A DNA stretch of 64,000 bases from Malania oleifera (taxonomy: Eukaryota > Streptophyta > Magnoliopsida > Santalales > Ximeniaceae): NCBI RefSeq assembly GCF_029873635.1, contig NC_080420.1:122768719-122832718 (forward strand), written 5' to 3'. The notes under the pieces were generated by a model. It saw only the letters and a list, made by a program, of their open reading frames with translations, was not told the DNA's origin and ran no database searches. The position numbers and the translations under genes were made by a program. This document shows, in pieces, positions 48,246 through 59,955 of the stretch. The first letter of the stretch is position 1, and every line of letters starts with the position of its first letter.

Positions 48246-49662
48246 TATGAAATGCCGGTGTACGGGTTGATGATTTTCATGATGTATATAAATGCAAAAT
48301 GATACTTGGCAATTGCTAGTATGAAATATTCATATATCACAGTTTGATAATATGTTATATGTTATCAGAACTTGGTTGGCTTGGTCTAGGCTAGCACTTG
48401 CACGGTACTGCTGCTATATGTTTATGATCATCATGATATTGTGTTAACGTTGCTGTACGGAGTAGCGTGAGGACGGATAGTCGATGTGGTTTTAAGAAGT
48501 GTGGACGCCACTAGTGTATGGACGAGGTCTGGCAAACCTATTGGACTTACAAACTGTACTTTTGACTTGGCAGAAGTCGGCCAACCATTGTCAGGTCCTG
48601 CTTTCGGGCCACACAACCCCGTCATGTGGGGGTAATACATGACAACAATCAGCTAACCTACCAAGGTTGTTTTCTTATTATTATTATTGTATGAGATGGA
48701 TTATGCTTAAAGAAATCTTGTATGTTCTGCTATGCTATGATTATACATGTTTTTTTTTCCTATAAATGATATATATAGTTTTATTGGTTATGTTTATGTA
48801 AATGATTATATGTATATCATAGAAAAACTCATGTTGTCACACACTAGTATTAGTTTATTTCCCTTACTGAGAGGTGTCTCATCCCAAATTATATGAACTT
48901 TTCAGGAGCTCCTGATAGGAGAGCGGATAAAACTTCGCTGAGATAAATACAGCTGACCTGCCCTTTTTGAAGGGTAAGTATTTTATTAGGGCCAGTTGGA
49001 TTTGGTGAGAAGTGGCTCTAGGGCACTTTTTGGGATGTGTATATAAATGTAATGGATGTAGTAACTTTGGCACTAAGGTGGATGGTATTGTGTTTATAGT
49101 GATTATGAATTTATGTTTCCTACTGCTTAGGCTTCCGTATTATATCTCTGATGTATCTCTGGTACCCATGGGTTCAGGTTGATCATGATCTACTGGATGC
49201 GTTATGGTGGTTTTATTATATTATGGAAAAAAATTTTTTATGGAAATTATGCGGGTTGTTACACTATCTATCCTGGGTAATAATTCAAGTATAATATGGT
49301 TATATAAGATGATTTTTCAGTACAGAAATTTAGTACGTTAAACTATGTTATGTTAAATCATGTTTTACTCGGATATGATACAATTGTTTATATTAGTTAT
49401 GAATTATGTACTATTTATATGTATGTCACGAAAAATACTCATGTTGCTACACACTGATATTAATTTATCTGCCTTACTGAGAGGTGTCTCATCCCAGTCA
49501 TACAAACATTTCAGGAAATTCCGAGAGAATGACGGATAAAGCTTTGCAGTGGTAGGAGTTGGCTGAACTACCCTGTTAGAAGGGTAAGTAGGTGAGATAA
49601 GGTCAGATGGGTTTTTGTGATTATGATCCTACGATACTTTTTAGGTCTTTTTGTGAATGACC

Positions 49663-49718
<56 letters not shown>

Positions 49719-49937
49719 CGGATTTAGTAGAACTTTGGTATGGTTTCTGGTGTTATATGACATGTATGTAATTTTATGTTTTCCGCTACTTAAGTATCAG
49801 AGTTGTATGACAAGTATATCTTTGGTACTCATAGGTCCAAGTTCATCATGATTATGACAGTTTAACAGGATGTTAGAATTATTAATATTATTATTATATG
49901 GAAAAAAATAATATGGTAAAATAAACAGGTCATTACA

Positions 49938-50590
49938 CTTCAACACTCTCCAAAACACTAAGAATTATGATCACAATTACATATTATTTCATATTAACTC
50001 TTACTTGAACTTTGAAAAAGACTTCAAAACCATCGAAGATTTCCCAAACACTCAAAACTGTGTAACTGCGAAGATCGAAAAATAACTTTTAGTGTCAATA
50101 ATAATAAACCCCATATATTCCATTTAGAATTTGACTTATGATTTAGATATAAGTGACCTATTTGTCATCCCTTGAATTAGATGAAAGACGTCTCAAAAAG
50201 AGTAGAGTGAAAGAAGGAGACAAAGCTAGATTGACAAAAAAGGCTTGTAAGGAATTATTCTTTTATATAAGATTTAGAACTTAGCACTAAAATCTATACA
50301 AACATGAATTATTAAGTAAGGTAGTCTAACTATATTACGTTTTAAATAACCAATCAAATCTTTTAGTTTTAACTACTTTTAAATTAAAAATTATTGATTT
50401 AGATAAACTTTTTTTAAAATACTAAGTAAGATTACTTAATTCAAACTTGATTCATTAAAATATTCTAATAACTCAAATTCTAATAAGATTAAGTAGAGTT
50501 AAATTAGCAGATGAGTCGAATCTAAATAGCTCGCGAGTAAGCTTAACACACCTACACTCTAATTTACTTTGCACAATTTTAGGGAAGGAG
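49938..50590. other. AT-rich gene-free stretch
   Basis: I see no gene, repeat end or regulatory site. From about 50590 the sequence aligns with 11590-11857, the 3' flank of GolS2. Confidence 0.5.
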
Positions 50591-50862
50591 ATATCATATT
50601 CTTCCAACATATAAGTTTTTCTCATTTTTAATATCAAATCAAATTATATAAAATATATATTTTTTTATAATAAAAATATGAGAAAATATATTAATATATT
50701 CCAAGAATTAAACATATATGAAAATTTTCTTAAAGAAAAAAAAAAAAAAAAGTGGGGTTGGGCTAATCTATCCGATACAGTCTGCCTGGTCACATACACA
50801 TTTGATGAGCAGGCTAGACAAATTTCACTTAAAAACCTATACAACTTAGTTAAGTGGAAGGT

Positions 50863-52237
50863 CTAGGCGGCGGAGGGGGCGGCGACACGGCGGCGGAGAG
50901 AGAGCGCCGCCCTGACTTCCTCCCGAAGTTTTGCAGAATCAACACCACCCCCTGCTTCCGCCGCGGACACGGTGTTCTTGTAATCCAAAGATTCATCGTT
51001 GTAAATGTCCCACCACTTCTTCACCAGCATCTTTATGTCTTCCCTGTCCATGTTCACCTCCTTTCCCGTGTACCTCCACGGCTTCGACCCCTGTTTTATT
51101 TCCCAGAACAAAAACAGAGCACACAAATCAAAACCCATTCCCAACTTTTAATTTTAAAAATTGCAGATCAAGTGTTTCATGAAATGAAATGACATATGAG
51201 AATTAATTAATTGAAGCACTCACAGCAGCACAGTAATGGGCGACTTTGATTTTGTCGAGCTCGATCTTCTCCTGGTGGCGCCAGAGCATTGCCAGAACAA
51301 GGTTGTAGCACGGCGGCAGGGGCTTGTACACATCCTTGAAGAACATATTCAAGTAATCCTGCCCACCCAAGAACGAAAAATCAACAATTGTTCGAAATTA
51401 AAGAAGACATTCATGAATTTATTTTTCCTTCTTTTTTTTTTTTTTGGGTTATGGAGATTGAATCAATTTATACCTGTTCGGCGAAGGAGGTGGTGGGAGT
51501 GATCTTCAGAGTGGAGAGGAGATCGTGGTAGGTGGAGAGATTGGGCTCGAAGACGAAGAAGCCGGCGTTGAAGTAGAGCGACGGCGGCGGGCCCATGTGT
51601 TTGGGCCACGGCACTCGCTCCGGCAGCTGTTGGCAGTACCCCACCTTGTACTGCGGCGAGAAGCTCCATGTCTTCTCGCAGAAGCAGTCCATGACGGCGT
51701 AGAAGTGGCCGTCCGGCAGGTCAAACAGGTGGTCTATGTTGTCAAACACCTGTATGTCTCCGTCCAAGTATATCATCTTGCTGTACTCCACAAACTGCAA
51801 TCACAAAATTCAATTCAATTCAGTAATCAAACTTAATCAACCCTCATGTTAAAAATTAAAGAATTATGGATGTTTTAAAAAGGAAAACGACGTGGTACCT
51901 CCCAGATGCGGAGCTTGGAGTAGTTGATGACATAGTAGGCCATGGCGAACCGGGTCTCGCTCTCAGGCGGGTACACCGGTTCAATCTCCCGGACCAGGCA
52001 CCCCTGCTCCACCAGAATGCGGCGGTGCTCCTCCGGGACGTCCGGCAGCACCGCCACCAGCAGCGGGTACGCCGTCCCCACCTTCCGGAGCCCCTTCGCC
52101 AGCCCCACCACGCCCTTGACGTAGTCGCCGTTGCCGGCCAAAAACGTCACGTACGCCCTGCTAGGCAAGCTTGCCGCCTTCGCCAGCTCCGCCCCGGACG
52201 CCGTCCTCCCGGCGGCGGCCATGAGATCGAGTGCCAT
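50863..52237 (-). CDS. GolS: Galactinol synthase, copy 3 (four exons, 340 aa)
   Basis: This GT8 enzyme makes galactinol from UDP-galactose and myo-inositol. Coding exons in transcript order are 52237-51899, 51794-51474, 51358-51224 and 51090-50863 (113+107+45+75 codons), all phase 0 with GT-AG introns at the positions used by copies 1 and 2. Motifs are FLAGNGDYVKGV, DGD (124-126), FNAGFF, HYCAAGSKPW and a C-terminal APSAA. It lacks the three residues TAV near the N-terminus of copy 2, and has D for E in VFDNIDHLF, Q for P in RHQEKIELD and a few changes in the tail. No disruption is seen. It keeps the full promoter arrangement of copy 1, and its distal ABRE block is tandemly duplicated. Confidence 0.96.
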
Positions 52238-52401
52238 TGTTTCGATCTGGATCTGAATTTTAGCGGAAGAAAGATCAAGAACAAGAAGAAAAAGAAAAAG
52301 CTAGAAGAAGAAGAAGAAGAAAGTAGCTCGAGTTTTTCAGCTCCGAGTCTCTTGGTGCGTTGTGTTGTGTTGTGTTGTGTTCTCGTGTTGGGGAGCGGGC
52401 T

Positions 52402-52412
52402 CCTATTTATAG
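52402..52412 (-). promoter_or_regulatory. TATA box of GolS3
   Basis: The minus strand reads CCTATAAATAG, about 165 bp upstream of the ATG. The leader between is GA-rich, with a GAA/AAG repeat near 52290-52322. Confidence 0.75.
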
Positions 52413-52715
52413 GAGCTGGGGGGACAATTTGAAAAAAGGAAAAATTGAAACCCATTTATGCAAATATATATATTTTTTTACTTTGCTTCCGGTCACACAA
52501 CGACGTCGTTTTGTGGCGGTTGGTTCAGAGCCGGATTGTGGTATTTGCAAAAGCAACGAAATCGGCGTCGTTTCCCACTCCCCGCATGTTGACTGTTGAT
52601 CGTTCACTTAGCATTTTGTTTGAATGGATCGCGGCCGTACGAGTGGCGGGGGTGTTGATCCGACGGGTATGTTTCTGATAGGGAAGCTTTTGGATTTGGA
52701 CGGTGCAAGTAAGTC
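52413..52715 (-). promoter_or_regulatory. GolS3 proximal promoter block shared with copy 1
   Basis: It holds a palindromic AACGACGTCGTTTT (52499-52512) and a second GGCGTCGTTT (about 52563-52572), aligned with 5293-5306 and 5348-5360 of copy 1. Both motifs contain the core bound by TGA/bZIP-type factors. It ends GGACGGTGCAAGTAAG as in copy 1. Confidence 0.65.
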
Positions 52716-52739
52716 AATAAATAATTAATAAACGAAATT

Positions 52740-53978
52740 ACGACAGTCTTCATTAATTTTCGCACGCAAAATTAACACATTTCCCTATAATTAAAAAATT
52801 ATAAATTTCATTTTCAAAAGTGATTATCGCTCATATATAATTTTTTAAAATTTCCTTTTCAAAAACAATAATATTTATATTATGAATAATATTAATAATA
52901 TTTACTTATTTATGAAGAAATCAATTAAGATATATAGACATAAGTTAAGTATAACTAGTCTCATTTTTTTATTATATTTTTTATATTTAATATTATTAAA
53001 AATGAAAAAAAATTGTTATTATGATTAAAATTTATAAAAAAATAAATGTTAATTATACATTTAATTAAAATTTTATTAATGAGTTTGGTAGATTTTTTAT
53101 TTTTTTCTCTTACTTTTCTTAGTAATTAAACATGAAAATATAGATAATTTTTTCGAGTTCTAAACAGAACAAAAATCCTTTTGATTTTAAATTCATATAG
53201 ATAAAGAGTTCGTTTGGATCAAGAATATTGCTTATTCTACATTTATTTATATAATGTTTATTAGAATATATTCCATTATATAGAACTATTATACAGAGGA
53301 AACTCATTTTTTCTTGTATTTTTCTTTTCTGCTAAAAACTATCAAAAATAAAAGTTTGTTGTAATATGAATAAAAATTAGGAAATTTTAAATATAAAAAA
53401 TGTATAAAATTAAAATTTTGCTCATGAATTTGGTATGTTTGTTATTTTATTTTTCGCTTTCCTTGATAACTAAACATGAAAGTGTGAATTTTTGATATTT
53501 TCCTTTCTATTTTCTAATATTTTTTGAGTTCCAAAGGTATGGTATTTTTATCTTTTTTTTAGTTGTGCGAGTAAACTTTTAAAACCTTTAAAGTTACAAA
53601 CTAACATTTTTCACGATAATTTATTTTTAATTTTAAAAAATATTACAGGATTATCAATACATTAGTTACATTACTTAAAAAAATATTTCATTTTAAATAT
53701 TTTCAGATATTTATAATTTTCTTATTGAATCGTTAAGAACTTATTTTTTTTATTTTCATTAGAAGCTTCTTCAATGAGGAGAATTAAATAATTTTTATGA
53801 TAAGGTATACTGAACCAAATAAAATCTTAAAAATTGAGACTGAATATTAAAAATCCAAATAATTCAAATATTTTCAATTTTATAAAAATTTCATGTTTAT
53901 CAAGGACAAATTTTACAAAAATTAATAATAATTTTTTAATTAATTAAGCAAAGAGAGAAAAAAAACCATTACATATAA

Positions 53979-54026
<48 letters not shown>

Positions 54027-54040
54027 ACACACACATATAT
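52740..54040. other. AT-rich gene-free stretch with (AG)n
   Basis: Very A+T-rich, no gene seen. A (AG)n run of about 42 bp lies at 53983-54024. It corresponds in position to the AT-rich spacer between proximal and distal blocks of copy 1. Confidence 0.6.
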
Positions 54041-54306
54041 ATTATTTCCAATTTTGACTTCCTAGTTTTAAGGAATAATGGATTGCATTTTTTCTTTAGT
54101 TATATAGCTTTTGCTTAGGCAATGGGGGACACGTGTCAATATCTCACACGTCTGTCATTTGGAATAAGAGCATGTATATATATTATTTCCAATTTTGGCT
54201 TCCTAGTTGAAAGGAATAATGGATTGAATTTTTTCTTTGGCTTTTGCTTAGTCTAGGGGGACACGTGTCAAGAACCCACACGTCCGTCATTTGAAATAAG
54301 AGCATG
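54041..54306 (-). promoter_or_regulatory. Tandemly duplicated ABRE module upstream of GolS3
   Basis: Two direct units, 54041-54181 and 54182-54306, both start ATTATTTCCAATTTTG and both contain ACACGTGTC (54129-54137 and 54261-54269), a following CACACGT, and AATAAGAGCATG. Copy 1 has one ACACGTGTC and copy 2 has lost it. Confidence 0.8.
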
Positions 54307-54790
54307 CGGGACCCGCCAAGCGTGTTGCTGGACATGTGCCGCGCGTCGGCGACCCGGCACTCATGCAGGGACGGTGTTGCGCCACATGGCATGAGGTCGT
54401 TTCCTCGAGGCTAACCAGGAAACGGTCCTATGCCGATCTGGGCCCACTCAGGGCAGCTTCAGTTATGGTAGTTGGTCTACAGACAAGGAGATAATTTAGG
54501 ATAATGTTTTGAGAACTATAGTGAAAAGTAAAACCGACCATATTGATTTGGCTTGCCTTGGAAGGAAACTAAGAATATTCCTTCATTCAATTTTCAGAAA
54601 GATATATATTAGGAGAAATGAATTATGTGTTATGTTATGTAATCTATAAAGTGTTAATTATAAATGTTTTTTTCTTTGATTGATTGATTGATAGACACTT
54701 GACTAACTTTTTGATAGTTTTAAATAACTATAAAATTGACTTTATTAAATTTGACAAATTTTTATGTTTAATTCGGTAGTGGGGAAAATT
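54307..54790 (-). promoter_or_regulatory. Distal upstream block of GolS3
   Basis: It aligns with 13435-13960. It includes DRE core ACCGAC at 54533-54538 and the unoccupied Pack-MULE target AAAATTTAAG at 54785-54794. Confidence 0.75.
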
Positions 54791-54794
54791 TAAG

Positions 54795-55885
54795 GGTCAC
54801 ATTTTTATTTTGCCGCATATGTAAAATAGAAATGACAAATAATTCAATAAGATCCTAAATGAAACAAGCTGCTCATGAGCTATTAGGGAGCTCGGCTCAA
54901 TAAGAGCTTGTTCGAACTCGTTTATTATTTAGATGAACTATTTCAAAACATAATTTTCAGATTCATTTAGTAAACGAGCATTTCTAAATACAATCAAACT
55001 CGATTCATTTCAGCAGCTTAATTGTAGGCTCGGCTGGATTTGTTTATTAAGTTCAAATTAGACTAATAATAGGCTTTACAATAGATTTGTTAATAGGGTA
55101 AAAAAAAGGTTTGGAGTGAAGTGACTATTATAAATTGATCAAGTTTAATCTTTAAGCTAAGGGTCAAGGGCCAAGCCTAACAAGTTGCATCTTGTACCAA
55201 ACAAACAGAGCTTGAAAAAAAAAAAAAAAAAAACAGACAAATTTTAAAAATGAGTTGAGCCAAGCTGAGATAGAGCTTGAGCCAGAAAATGAGTTGAGAT
55301 TGACCTTGACTCTCTAAGCTCGAAACGAGTCAAACCAAACTTTTCCTCTACTAAGCCAAGCCTAAACATGTTGAAACTCAATTCAACTCACTTGCAACCC
55401 AATTGACTGATATTTCAATGAAACCTTAGCTCCTCTACGTATAAGCAATCTCTGTGACAATCTCATATAGCAATAATGGGCAATAGCAGCTTTCCCTCCC
55501 CGACAAGTTGCTTTTCTTTTCTTTTTCCTTAATAATTTTTCTTCTGTTCATTACTACTTTCAACTATTTTGGGAATTTGATTTTTATGTTCCCATCTTTT
55601 TGGGTCTTGTGTAATATAATAATATTGTAAATAAAATTGCAAGATTTGGTACAAAGTGGATCAAATGATTGTGCAAGGATGCTTGCAGCCATGGCATGAG
55701 GGGGCACAAAGTTAAAGTCAGCCAACAAAGTGAAAAGCTATTAACCCTAGTTAGGGGCAAACTCAAGGATGCAATATGCATTTATTAATTAAAAAAAAAA
55801 CCTAGTGTATAGAGAAATATCCCTAATTATCTTTTTATCATAGTATACTCTATTTAGTTCTAGTTAATGTGAAAATCTCAAAATT
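54795..55885. repeat. Duplicated GolS flank segment A (copy upstream of GolS3)
   Basis: It aligns with 15398-16405 over about 1 kb and shows no insertion. The sequence just after TCTCAAAATTATTTT, where the Copia element sits in the other copy, continues normally here (CTTCACAATCTTG). No gene is seen. Confidence 0.75.
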
Positions 55886-56176
55886 ATTTTCTTCACAATC
55901 TTGTTATTTTTTATTGGGATTTTTTGCAAAGACAAAAAATTAGCTCGAGAAAAATAAAAATTATCAAAAAGTGGCGAAGAGTAGGGGTGAGCATAATTCA
56001 ATTAAAACTAAATTAACCAAGTAAATTTGGTCGGTTCGGTTTGGTTAAAAATTTATTCAGTTCGGTTCAATTTTCATTTTTGTTGAATTTCGATTTTCGA
56101 TTTTCAGTTCAATTTTTGGGTTCGGTTAATTCGGTTAACCAAATTAACCAAGTAGTATAAATTAATAATACATAAT

Positions 56177-56207
<31 letters not shown>

Positions 56208-57762
56208 AATTTTATTTATTTTTTATATAATATCTTTTATCTCCACTAGAACTCATATTTAATGGGGAGCATGCTTCGAATTTAAGTAATACATTAAGTA
56301 ACTTTTAATTAGCCTAAATAATTTTTCATAAAGAGTATGAATAATTATGAGAGATTTTAAGTGATTACAAATGTGAAGGGGGGGTAGTTTAAATGTTTGC
56401 ATTTTAATTTTTATCATCATTTCGCATGTCCCTTTTTATTGAAAAACATAAAAGAGCATTCGACAATATTGAAAGAAAAAATTAGGAGACATTAAAGATG
56501 TTCCTTTCTTAGGTTTTATAATAAAATTAATTTAATTAGGATATTAAGTGGAAAAAAAATCCCAATTTCCCAAATTATAACTTTCTAGTTATTTATTTAT
56601 TTTAAAATTAGCATATTCATTTTTGCACCAAGGAAGAAGTTAGGCCTTGTTTGGGAAGTAGGTAGGATTGGCTTCCTTAACCCGACATCAATCATACAAC
56701 TATCCAATTCCAACACTAATTTGTGGGGGGTTAGGTAATAATTTTGATTTAGAAGTTAACTTTAAGGTCTTATGGACTGATGATTCCCCATTAGTCATAC
56801 TTATATTTTTGGATAACCTTCATAGCCAAACAAAGTCTCTGCCATCAATTCTTATAGTGTTGACTTTAGTTAATAAGTATACATATTTTAAAATTTGCCA
56901 ATATATATGTATCTGATAATGGATGGAAGATGTCTCAAAATATATCCAAATATTCAAAGTATATTAACATAAGTTACAACTTTACAAAGACAAAAGAGAA
57001 ACGGTCAAAAATTATAAGAATGAAAATAAAAAGTCAGAAATAAAAATTAAAAAGCAAAAACCAGCGACTGGTTTGGTTAACGTTATAGAATTATGACAAC
57101 TTATAAACTTAATTAAAAAAATGCTCATTTTCATCTTTAAATCAAAATATTATAAAAATATCATTAAATAATAAAATCACAAATAATACATATTAAAAAA
57201 TTACTATAATAAAAATAAAAATTACTATAATTATTTTACTTAATTGTTTTACTTTCAAAATTTGCTTTATAATAAAAATTTTATTGGGCATAACAATTGA
57301 AAAATAGTAAAAATATTTTGTAATTGGTTTATTATGATTTTTAAAATTTATATATATATATATATATATATATTTAATTGTATTTAAATTTATATGATCA
57401 TTTAATTTTGATTTTAATTCAAAAGTGTATAAAATGAATAATTTAGTCCAAAAAACATATTTCAAGATATTAAAATTTTTGGCAATGAATAGTCAAAACA
57501 GCTGAAAATTATAAAATCTATTTTTTTTTAATTTTTGAGAAATAGCTAAAAACTAGTAACGAAAACAAAAAACTAACAATAGTAACAAACACCCTTTTAT
57601 AATATGTTTTTTCACTGTGCAAAAATAGAAATAGAAAACAACAATACCAAACAGATCATAAACAAATGTGTTTTTATAATCTATTTTTTCACTATGTAAA
57701 AACAAAAATAGAAAACGCAAACCACCAAAGATACCAAACAAGTCCTAAACATCTTACATAAC
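55886..57762. other. AT-rich gene-free region with repeats
   Basis: It contains the CGGTTCGGTTTGGTT-type repeat at about 56030-56150 and (AT)n at about 56183-56206 and 57348-57373. From about 56262 it is the left unit of a tandem duplication with 60540 onward (AGTTAGGCCTTGTTTGGGAA at both 56639 and 60748). No gene is recognised. Confidence 0.55.
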
Positions 57763-57852
57763 CTGCCCAACTGCATTCAATGAAGGCTCATAACTTGCAT
57801 TTGACAAACAACCATTAGGACACACTTCATGTTCACCGCCACCACCTTCAAC
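57763..57852 (-). CDS. Candidate 30-codon exon, left tandem unit
   Basis: On the minus strand a 90-nt segment is bounded by a 3' splice-like ATGAACAG and a 5' splice-like GGGCAG|GTTATG. It reads VEGGGGEHEVCPNGCLSNAS then YEPSLNAVGQ in phase 0. The same segment at 62932-63021 keeps both borders and the reading frame with few changes. I do not recognise the family. A second frame is also nearly open, so the frame is not proven. Confidence 0.35.
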
Positions 57853-57894
57853 CTGTTCATAGATTTTGCAGAATCAGTTGTGCCTGTGTGTGCC

Positions 57895-57897
57895 TGT

Positions 57898-57970
<73 letters not shown>
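57895..57970. repeat. (TG)n(GA)n compound microsatellite
   Basis: About 28 bp of TG followed by about 48 bp of GA. The right tandem unit has only about 14 bp of TG and 14 bp of GA at 63048-63074. Confidence 0.95.
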
Positions 57971-57971
<1 letters not shown>

Positions 57972-58450
57972 ACATGCACAAGGCATTCTCCAAAGATGAA
58001 GTCCAACCCTCTAACACATGTCTGTCAACCTTCATAAAGGCAGGTAGTGAAACATTTTCCTTCATATTAGTTAATAACTCAACCACTCAGAAAAAAAAAA
58101 AATTAGGGATAACATGTTCATGTGTTTGGGGAAAAGAATGGAGGGGAAGGCTCTGATAATTTGTCCTAAGAAGTTGTTTAGTTGCATTATTCAGTATTAT
58201 TTGAGAACTATTGGAAGTTCTATTCTTATTTTCCTTAAAATTTTACAATAATTCTTGAAGCATCCATCAACAAATTTAAATTCAAAGAGTAAACAGCTGA
58301 AGGTCTAAACTCCTTTCGGGTGCCGCTGCAATGACATTCTGAGACACTCTCATGATGATCAAAGTGGAAGGAGAGTCAAGAGACTTGCATTACATCTTTT
58401 ACCCAGAAAAGAACGGAAGGAGACTGAAACAAGAAATTTAAGAAATTACC

Positions 58451-58690
58451 ATGCGGCAAACCATTTACCATTTGTTTGAAGAGCAAAAGCTTTTCAACTC
58501 GAACAAACTTCCTGCATTGGTTTCTGCAGATAATATATTTCCCCAGAGAGTTATGTTGAGATTCTGTCAACACTGCAGTGTGTTTCACAGGGACTCACAA
58601 TGGGTGAAGAAGCTGCTTAGAGAACACTACAGCTGCAAGAGAAGATGTACAAATGAGGGAAAGAGGGAGTTTTTCAGTAGCTGCAAGTAG
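58451..58690 (+). pseudogene. Broken copy of the unidentified gene 5' end (left unit)
   Basis: The protein begins MRQTIYHLFEEQKLFNSNKL and matches the right-unit ORF at 63617 for about 70 residues. It then changes frame at the GGGAAAGAG region (an indel against 63824-63842) and stops at 58690. Upstream DNA (58190-58450) is also about 95% alike between units. A basic, Ser/Arg-rich N-terminal region is visible; function is unknown. Confidence 0.5.
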
Positions 58691-59075
58691 TGCTAAGAGG
58701 TTGACTGAATCACTTCCACATAGGGTTGGTAGGCAAAAGTTATCAGGAAATACTTGTTCAAGAAACAAAGGCATGAATTTTTTGAAGGGGGACATGCGGT
58801 TGTGTTTGGAAGTCTGGATTTTAAGTCTTTAATGTGGATTTGTGAGTATTTGGATAAAACTCACACTGTGTTTGGGAGCATGAATTTCGGACCTTGGATT
58901 TGGACAAATTTCAATACAATTTTATATCACATTTTATCTAAATTCAATATACCTCCAAATCCAATCCTCTCCAAATATAGGTTCAGTATACTTTATTCAC
59001 TTGTTCAGCAAAAACAGGAGACTGCAGTTCTATACAGGTGGTACTTTTTCCTGATTGACCATTTCTGTATGACAA

Positions 59076-59175
59076 CATAGTATTTACAATATGCCTATGT
59101 CACCTTGTGGACAGAGAGGAATGCTCATAGTATTTACAATATGCCTACGTCACCTTGTGGACAGAGAGGAATGCT
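59076..59175. repeat. Two tandem 50-bp units
   Basis: CATAGTATTTACAATATGCC... is repeated exactly at 59076-59125 and 59126-59175 with a single T/C difference. Confidence 0.95.
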
Positions 59176-59955
59176 AATTAAGGGCCTGTTCAGTGGTGTA
59201 ATTATTTAAAAATTTGAGAATGAAAAATAAAATTGTTTTCAACAAGTGAACAGGGCCTAAGATTTTCTAAGGTAGTCCCTTGAAAATGGACCTGAAGTTT
59301 TAGGGGTCCCTTGAAAATCAAAAGTCCAAAACCTTAGCAAGGCATCAACCTAATTCAGATCATGTAAAATTGGAATTCTATGTGTGTTTGAACCAGGCAT
59401 TTTGCACACCATGCATGAAAGAGGCTATAGTGTTTCAAGGGCTGATATATCAGAACACGGAGCATTGGGAGAGAAAGGAGACTCAGCCGGTGATGTTTTG
59501 GTTCATGGTGACAGCATTGGAGGATGACTGCCCAGAATCTGTGAGGTTGAGCAAAATCGGTTAACGGAAGCTTGGGTTAAGTAGCTAGGTGGGGAAGCAA
59601 AATTAGTCCACGTGATGGAGCAAAAAGGATGTTGAGGACCCTAGAAGAGATGGGAAATCAGTGAGAGAGAGTGTGTACTGAGTCTGCTGACTTGCAGCAA
59701 AGGGTGTTAAAGACCATGTCATGGATGCAGATAACTCTGGGAGAGAAGAAAGCAAACCAAATGGAGATGCAGTCACAAAGAGGGAATGAGGAAGAAAGAG
59801 AAAAGATAAATGGTGCTTGGATAGAATTTCGTCGCCAATTCAACTAGTTTGCTGAGAATATGTACTTTTCAGAACAAATAAAATGTGAAAAACCTAAGAT
59901 TGTCAATAAAATATCACTTATCAAAATGAAATAATTCTAAGAAGAGTATGAAAGA
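59176..59955. other. Unique stretch between tandem units
   Basis: It contains a 64-codon ORF at 59370-59564 (MEFYVCLNQAFCTPCMKEAI...) on the plus strand with balanced composition but no family I recognise, and no second copy in the window. Possible exon, unsupported. Confidence 0.3.

Larger units (their letters stand above)
47210..49263 (+). mobile_element. Solo LTR (Gypsy-type)
   Basis: It begins TGTAGTGACCC and ends GCGGGTTGTTACA, with the perfect target duplication CTATC at 47205-47209 and 49264-49268. TATA-like TATTAATA is at 47441-47448. Donor-like CAGGGTAAGG is at 47652-47661, the conserved CTTACTGAGAGGTGTCTCAT block at about 48863-48882, and acceptor-like ACTTTTCAGG at 48898-48907. 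It is close in sequence to the solo LTR at 38477. Confidence 0.92.
43889..49937. mobile_element. Head-to-head LTR chimera holding two further solo LTRs
   Basis: 43889-44303 starts TGTAAAGTCC and matches the first about 415 bp of the minus-oriented LTR at 41464. From about 44304 the sequence matches the 3' part of plus-oriented LTRs such as 47650-49263, and it ends CAGGTCATTACA at 49937. So two LTR 3' portions face outward with the promoter half absent. The right part is interrupted by the solo LTRs at 45146-47023 and 47210-49263. No matching target duplication flanks the whole. It includes a 57-bp (AT)n at about 49662-49718. Confidence 0.6.

Noticed and set aside
59370-59564. 64-codon ORF with balanced composition
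   Set aside because: No homologue recognised, no splice context and no second copy; kept only as a note within the 59176-59955 stretch.
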